From assembly GCF_051195235.1 (NCBI RefSeq), contig NZ_JBNFZM010000003.1, positions 248,001 through 312,000 on the forward strand: 64,000 nt of DNA. The letters are read 5' to 3'. Under the pieces are notes generated by a model, which was not told the origin of the DNA, did not search any database, and saw only the letters and a list, made by a program, of their open reading frames with translations. The DNA is from Tateyamaria sp947503385 (GTDB lineage: Bacteria; Pseudomonadota; Alphaproteobacteria; Rhodobacterales; Rhodobacteraceae). Below, in pieces: positions 60,111-64,000 of the stretch (position 1 is its first letter; each line of letters opens with the position of its first letter). The position numbers and the translations under genes are program-made.

Positions 60111-60234
60111 GCAATATATCCCTTTTTTCCAATTTGGCCGACAAATGGTTTCGGCCTGAACACCCTGTTTGCTATGCAAAATTGCGCGGGGATATCCCCG
60201 TTGCCGGGGTCATTCATTTGGGGGGATTGCGCCC
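60111..60234. other. Divergent intergenic region, caspase-like gene / LuxR gene
   Basis: About 125 bases. An AT-rich patch near 60115-60165 should hold promoters. No palindrome typical of a LuxR box was found with confidence. Confidence 0.35.
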
Positions 60235-60957
60235 GTGTTGACAGCCAGATTGCGCGATCTCGAAGCGGCGCAGACATTCGACGAACTGTGGCAGACCGCC
60301 GTGGCCGTGCTGGACGCCGAAGGCATCGGCAGCGTCACTTACCTCACCGTGGCCGCAGACTTTTCCCAGCCGTTCTTACAGACCACAATCCCTGCGCTTT
60401 ATGACGGCTACGCCCCTGCAACCGATCCGTTCCTGCACCACTGCTGCACCAATTACGACATCACCCGGACCGGGTCGGCGTTTCTGGGGGACTATCCCTA
60501 TTTGCCCGAAGCGGCCCAGACGTTCATCAAGCGGGCAGAGGCCGTCGGGTTTCGGTCCGGTCTGGGCATTCCCGTGCGGCTTGTCGGTGCGCCGCGCTTT
60601 GGCGGGGTGAATTTTGGCACCCGGATGGAGCGGGCGGTGTTCGAGGACCGGATTGGATCGCGCGCAGAAGAATTCCGGCTGTTTGCCCTCATCCTGCATC
60701 GCCGCGTCGAGGATCTGTCGCGCCCCGTTGCGTCAGAGCCGTCGGTGATTGACGTGCCGCCCGTGCCGACGCTTGTGGCGCTCAGCCCGCGCGAACGCGA
60801 AATCATCTGGCTCACCGCCAAAGGTCTCAGCCGCAAGGAAATCGCGCGCAGTTGCAGCCTGTCGCCCCACACGGTGGCCGACTACACCCAAGCCGCCTAT
60901 CGCAAACTGGGGGTCAAAAACCGGGTCGAGGCGACCCGCGCCGTGCTTGGGATCTAA
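60235..60957 (+). CDS. LuxR family transcriptional regulator with autoinducer-like domain
   Basis: This 240-residue protein has an N-terminal domain like the autoinducer-binding fold, with ATDPFLHHC carrying the conserved Asp-Pro pair and GFRSGLGIPVRL the conserved Gly. The C-terminal LuxR helix-turn-helix is LSPREREIIWLTAKGLSRKEIARSCSLSPHTVADYTQAAYRKLGVKNRVEATR. The GTG at 60235 follows GGGGGGA and is chosen. No luxI synthase is in the window, so this is a solo. Its divergent neighbour is the caspase-like gene, a likely target. Confidence 0.85.
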   Translation: MLTARLRDLEAAQTFDELWQTAVAVLDAEGIGSVTYLTVAADFSQPFLQTTIPALYDGYAPATDPFLHHCCTNYDITRTGSAFLGDYPYLPEAAQTFIKRAEAVGFRSGLGIPVRLVGAPRFGGVNFGTRMERAVFEDRIGSRAEEFRLFALILHRRVEDLSRPVASEPSVIDVPPVPTLVALSPREREIIWLTAKGLSRKEIARSCSLSPHTVADYTQAAYRKLGVKNRVEATRAVLGI

Positions 60958-61060
60958 GCACCGCTCCGGGGCCCAAAGGTTGCCAAATGACTAATTGGCC
61001 GCTGTAAGCCATTGAAATTACGTCACCGCACGCCTGTCCCAGCGTGGGACAGTCGCGCCG

Positions 61061-63001
61061 TCAGTCAAACAGGGACCGCAGCCCCTTCTTGACCTCATCC
61101 TCCAGTTTTTGCTTGGCCGCGTCTTCAAGGTCCTGCCCTTCGTCCACGATATTGAGCTCTTCTGCGACCTTGTTCCGGACCGCATCACGGGCCTGCTGCT
61201 TGACCTGCTCGACCTCCTTTTCAAAGTTCAGATCAATAGCCGCCTCAAGGTCGGGCAAGATGCTGGGCGACGCCCATGGGCCCCTGATCCGCACCGGGAT
61301 CGCAATGCCCGTCCCCTCGTTGGCCCGCAGGGCAACCGGGGTAAAGGTGTAGTCGATGGTCTGCGCGCCCAAGCCCACCTGCCCGGCCCCGCGCGCCTCG
61401 TAATTGGCAAGGCTCAGCAGCAGGTCATCATTGCGCAGCACGCCGCCCGCGATGTCCCACGTGGCCCCAAGACTATCGAACACGGTCGTCCCGCCCCCCA
61501 CATTCCCGGATCGCATCAGCCGGTCCAGATCGATGCCGATGATGGTGCCCTGACCAAATTTGATAGCCCCCTTGCCCGACAGCGATTTCATGATTGCATC
61601 GACGGTGCTGCCAGACCCCAGAAACGACATCTCGGCATCGGCTTGCCCGGTCAGCCGCTCGATCCCGGCGGCATCGCGCAGCACGTCCTGCATCGCCAGC
61701 GACTGGGCAAACATCTTGCCCCCCACGCTGAGGCCGGAGCGGTTGTTGATCACAAATTCGCCCGACAGCGTCCCCTGATAGGCCTGCACCTCGCGCAGTT
61801 CGAAGACCATGCGGCTGCGATCATTGCGCAGCAGAGTGCGGGTCTGGCCCAGCTTGAACTGACCCAGATCGATAGAGGATGCCGTCAGCGCGATCTCTCC
61901 GTTGAAGGCAGCCAATCCGCTGGCGTCAATCCGGTCCGTGGGCCAGCCCGATCCCGCACTGGGCGCGCCGCCTCCTCCGCTGGCCACACCGCTTTCCGTG
62001 ACGCTGCGCAGATCAAGCGCACCGGCGCTCAGTTGGGCATTCACCTGCGGCGTGCCGTTGAGGTTGATATCCGCCGCGCCGGTCAGCGCGTTGCCCCCCA
62101 GATCCGCCGTCAGGTCGCGCAAGGACAGCCGCCGGTCAGCGGTGAGTGTCAGATCTGTTGTGACATCCATCGCCCGCCCCAACTTGGCCGGCAGACCCGG
62201 TTGCGGCAGCGCAAGTGCCGCAAAAAAAGCGTCCGTGTCGGGGATATCAAGGCGCAGCCGTCCCGCCACGTCTCCTGCCGTGCTGGCCCGACCGTTCAGC
62301 GCGGCACGTCCACCACCCGCCGAAATCACGGCGTCCACCGGCTGGACCTGCCCTGTGATGAACCCGGCAAAGCCGCCGATGGTGGCATCCACCTGCACTT
62401 CACTTCCCGCCGGGCGCAAAGTGGCTGCGATGGTGGCAGGCCCCAGTCGCTCGGGCCAGTCCAGCGTCAGGTCAACACCGGAATAGGATACCAGGTCCGC
62501 CCCTTCGGCGTCATAGATCAGCGTCGCGTCCGTCACCGCCAGCCGCTGGATCGACACCGCTTGCGGGGCGCGGTCCGGGGCGGTTTCCGTCTCGATCTGG
62601 GCCTCGCCGCTGGCATCAGTAAACACCCAAGACGCGCGCCCGTCACTGCGGCTGTCCAGACGGATGGTCGGGCTTGTCGCCTCGATATTGGTGATGCGGA
62701 TTTCGCGGTTGGTGATATAGGCCATCAGGTCCACGCCTATGGCTGCGTTCTGCGCCGACAGCATCGGCCCCTGCTCGGACCAGTCGGCATTGCCGACCTC
62801 CAATTCGCCCAGCGACACGCCCAATACCGGCCACAAGGTCATCGACACATCGCCCGAAATCGTCACGTCGCGCCCCGTCGCGACCCGCAACTGATCCGCG
62901 GCCAGTTTTGCGATCCGGTCCGCAGGCAGGAAAAACAGCGACACCCCCGCGACAAGAACCACCACGAGCACAAATGCGATAAGGCGACCGATCCACTTCA
63001 T
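61061..63001 (-). CDS. AsmA family protein
   Basis: This 646-residue protein has an N-terminal membrane anchor (LIAFVLVVVLVAGVSLFFL, about 7-25). The AsmA start continues with DVTISGDVSMTLWPVLGVSLGELEVGNADW and the C-terminal AsmA_2 region has GKGAIKFGQGTIIGIDLDRLM and GAGQVGLGAQTIDYTFTPVALR. A Gly/Ser-rich linker lies near 350. Family members are bridge-like lipid-transport proteins between inner and outer membrane. The C-terminal tail is charged. It is convergent with the LuxR gene and divergent from rimO. Confidence 0.88.
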   Translation of the reverse strand: MKWIGRLIAFVLVVVLVAGVSLFFLPADRIAKLAADQLRVATGRDVTISGDVSMTLWPVLGVSLGELEVGNADWSEQGPMLSAQNAAIGVDLMAYITNREIRITNIEATSPTIRLDSRSDGRASWVFTDASGEAQIETETAPDRAPQAVSIQRLAVTDATLIYDAEGADLVSYSGVDLTLDWPERLGPATIAATLRPAGSEVQVDATIGGFAGFITGQVQPVDAVISAGGGRAALNGRASTAGDVAGRLRLDIPDTDAFFAALALPQPGLPAKLGRAMDVTTDLTLTADRRLSLRDLTADLGGNALTGAADINLNGTPQVNAQLSAGALDLRSVTESGVASGGGGAPSAGSGWPTDRIDASGLAAFNGEIALTASSIDLGQFKLGQTRTLLRNDRSRMVFELREVQAYQGTLSGEFVINNRSGLSVGGKMFAQSLAMQDVLRDAAGIERLTGQADAEMSFLGSGSTVDAIMKSLSGKGAIKFGQGTIIGIDLDRLMRSGNVGGGTTVFDSLGATWDIAGGVLRNDDLLLSLANYEARGAGQVGLGAQTIDYTFTPVALRANEGTGIAIPVRIRGPWASPSILPDLEAAIDLNFEKEVEQVKQQARDAVRNKVAEELNIVDEGQDLEDAAKQKLEDEVKKGLRSLFD

Positions 63002-63101
63002 AAAACTGCTCCGTTCTGGCGACGTGTTGCCGCCAGCCTAGCAAGGCCAGCCCCCCAACCCCACCCTTTTCCACAGCCATGTGATCGCCTATGACGCGGG
63101 G

Positions 63102-64000
63102 ATGAGCACAAACCCGCCCGATCTTCGCCCCGACATCGCACCCATGCTGCGGATGGACGCCCGCACCCGCCCCGGCCAACCCACCATTGGCATGGTGTCG
63201 CTGGGCTGCCCCAAAGCGCTGGTGGACAGCGAACGCATCCTCACGCGCCTGCGTGCCGAAGGGTACGGCATTTCGCCGGATTACGCCGGTGCCGACGCGG
63301 TGATTGTAAACACCTGCGGCTTTCTTGACAGCGCCAAGGCCGAAAGCCTCGACGCCATTGGCGAGGCGCTGAACGAAAACGGGCGGGTGATTGTGACCGG
63401 CTGCCTTGGGGCTGAGCCCGATTACATCACCGGCGCCCATCCCAAAGTGTTGGCGGTGACCGGCCCACACCAATACGAACAGGTGCTTGATGCGGTGCAC
63501 GCCGCGGTGCCGCCGGACCCCGATCCATTTATAGACCTGCTGCCCGCAAGCGGGGTCAGCCTCACCCCACGCCATTTCAGTTATCTCAAAATTTCAGAAG
63601 GTTGCAATCACAAGTGCAAGTTCTGCATCATCCCTGATATGCGCGGACGGCTGGCCTCCCGTCCGGCGCACGCGGTGATCCGCGAGGCGGAAAAACTGGT
63701 GGACGCCGGGGTCAGGGAACTGCTGGTGATCTCGCAGGACACCTCCGCCTACGGCGTTGACATCAAACACGCAGAGGACCGTGGCCACCGAGCCCACATC
63801 ACCGATCTGGCGCGTGATCTGGGCGGGTTGGGCGCGTGGGTCCGCCTGCATTATGTGTACCCTTATCCACATGTGCGCGAGCTTATTCCGTTGATGGCCG
63901 AGGGGTTGGTCTTGCCTTATCTCGACATCCCGTTCCAACATGCCCACGCCGACACGTTACGGCGCATGGCGCGCCCCGCCGCTGCCGAACGCACACTGGA
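63102..64000 (+). CDS. rimO: Ribosomal protein S12 methylthiotransferase RimO, 5' part (3' end outside window)
   Basis: The frame is open from ATG 63102 to the end of the window, giving 299 residues. The N-terminal MTTase domain has IGMVSLGCPKALVDSERIL, VIVNTCGFL and VIVTGCLGA, whose cysteines bind one iron-sulfur cluster. SEGCNHKCKFCIIPDMRG supplies the radical-SAM CxxxCxxC motif. RHFSYLKIS and LRMHYVYPYP-like sequence (LHYVYPYPH) follow. RimO adds a methylthio group to Asp of ribosomal protein S12. The distinction from MiaB rests on SLGCPKALVDSE and PDMRGRLASRP, typical of RimO. Confidence 0.92.
   Translation, partial: MSTNPPDLRPDIAPMLRMDARTRPGQPTIGMVSLGCPKALVDSERILTRLRAEGYGISPDYAGADAVIVNTCGFLDSAKAESLDAIGEALNENGRVIVTGCLGAEPDYITGAHPKVLAVTGPHQYEQVLDAVHAAVPPDPDPFIDLLPASGVSLTPRHFSYLKISEGCNHKCKFCIIPDMRGRLASRPAHAVIREAEKLVDAGVRELLVISQDTSAYGVDIKHAEDRGHRAHITDLARDLGGLGAWVRLHYVYPYPHVRELIPLMAEGLVLPYLDIPFQHAHADTLRRMARPAAAERTL

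Noticed and set aside
61109..63094. 661-codon + strand frame opposite the AsmA gene
   Set aside because: GC-rich shadow frame; rich in Arg/Gln/His without domains, while the AsmA frame has anchor and family motifs.

Overview
The window is a high-GC alphaproteobacterial chromosome segment, most likely from the Roseobacter group of Rhodobacteraceae. Support comes from a GcrA cell-cycle regulator, a perfect CtrA-type TTAA-N7-TTAA box, the compact order murA / DUF2948 / GNAT / hisD / UPF0262 / low-molecular-weight phosphatase, and three copies of a GGGGGC-hairpin intergenic element that I associate with this family. No transposase, integrase, CRISPR array or rRNA was found. There is one tRNA, tRNA-Thr(GGT).

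Layout. 1-5091: a coupled + strand run of sugar genes (three glycosyltransferases, histidine phosphatase, polysaccharide deacetylase, SAM methyltransferase) followed by a secreted PA14-like protein. 5092-9600: an unusual region. It holds a 750-base stretch without a clear protein gene (back-to-back terminators, three DnaA-box-like sites), an AT-rich two-gene unit (small protein plus P-loop GTPase-like protein), lepA, and an unrecognised 493-residue protein with a compositional break. 10766-16942: a lipoprotein, then a long minus-strand operon from a 56-residue basic protein and murA to hisD and small enzymes. 17027-26505: tRNA-Thr, a Tm-1-like UPF0261 protein, an ABC1 kinase, an AttEFGH-like ABC export unit, an FMN-binding protein, a site-2 protease, a sirtuin and a copper chaperone. 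26546-35856: DUF2946 protein, rpmB, meaB, hrpB, a panE homologue, argF, argD, a DMT exporter and gcrA. 35927-41681: the copper regulator/copper ATPase pair with a clear MerR-type promoter, then a ThDP enzyme paired with a CoA-transferase. 41855-47885: a TTC38-like protein and opgC-opgG-opgH for periplasmic glucans. 48019-53422: rhodanese, YHS, SseB-like and uracil-DNA glycosylase genes, an ArsR/permease pair and nhaA. 53598-58293: capsule export ATPase, a KpsE-like protein, kdsA and a phosphohexomutase. 58456-64000: tandem paralogous secreted proteins, a candidate caspase-fold protein divergent from a LuxR solo, an AsmA-family protein and the 5' part of rimO.

Themes. Much of the window serves the cell surface: glycans at 1-5091, murA, periplasmic glucans, capsule and KDO, and AttEFGH-like export. 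Metal handling appears in the CueR-like/CopA pair, PCu(A)C, DUF2946 and ArsR/permease. The most novel-looking items are the AT-rich GTPase pair at 5841-6847, the candidate clan-CD peptidase at 59325-60110, the non-coding block at 5190-5660 and the ThDP/CoA-transferase pair at 38843-41681. All functions are read from sequence motifs and remembered family knowledge; no database search was run.
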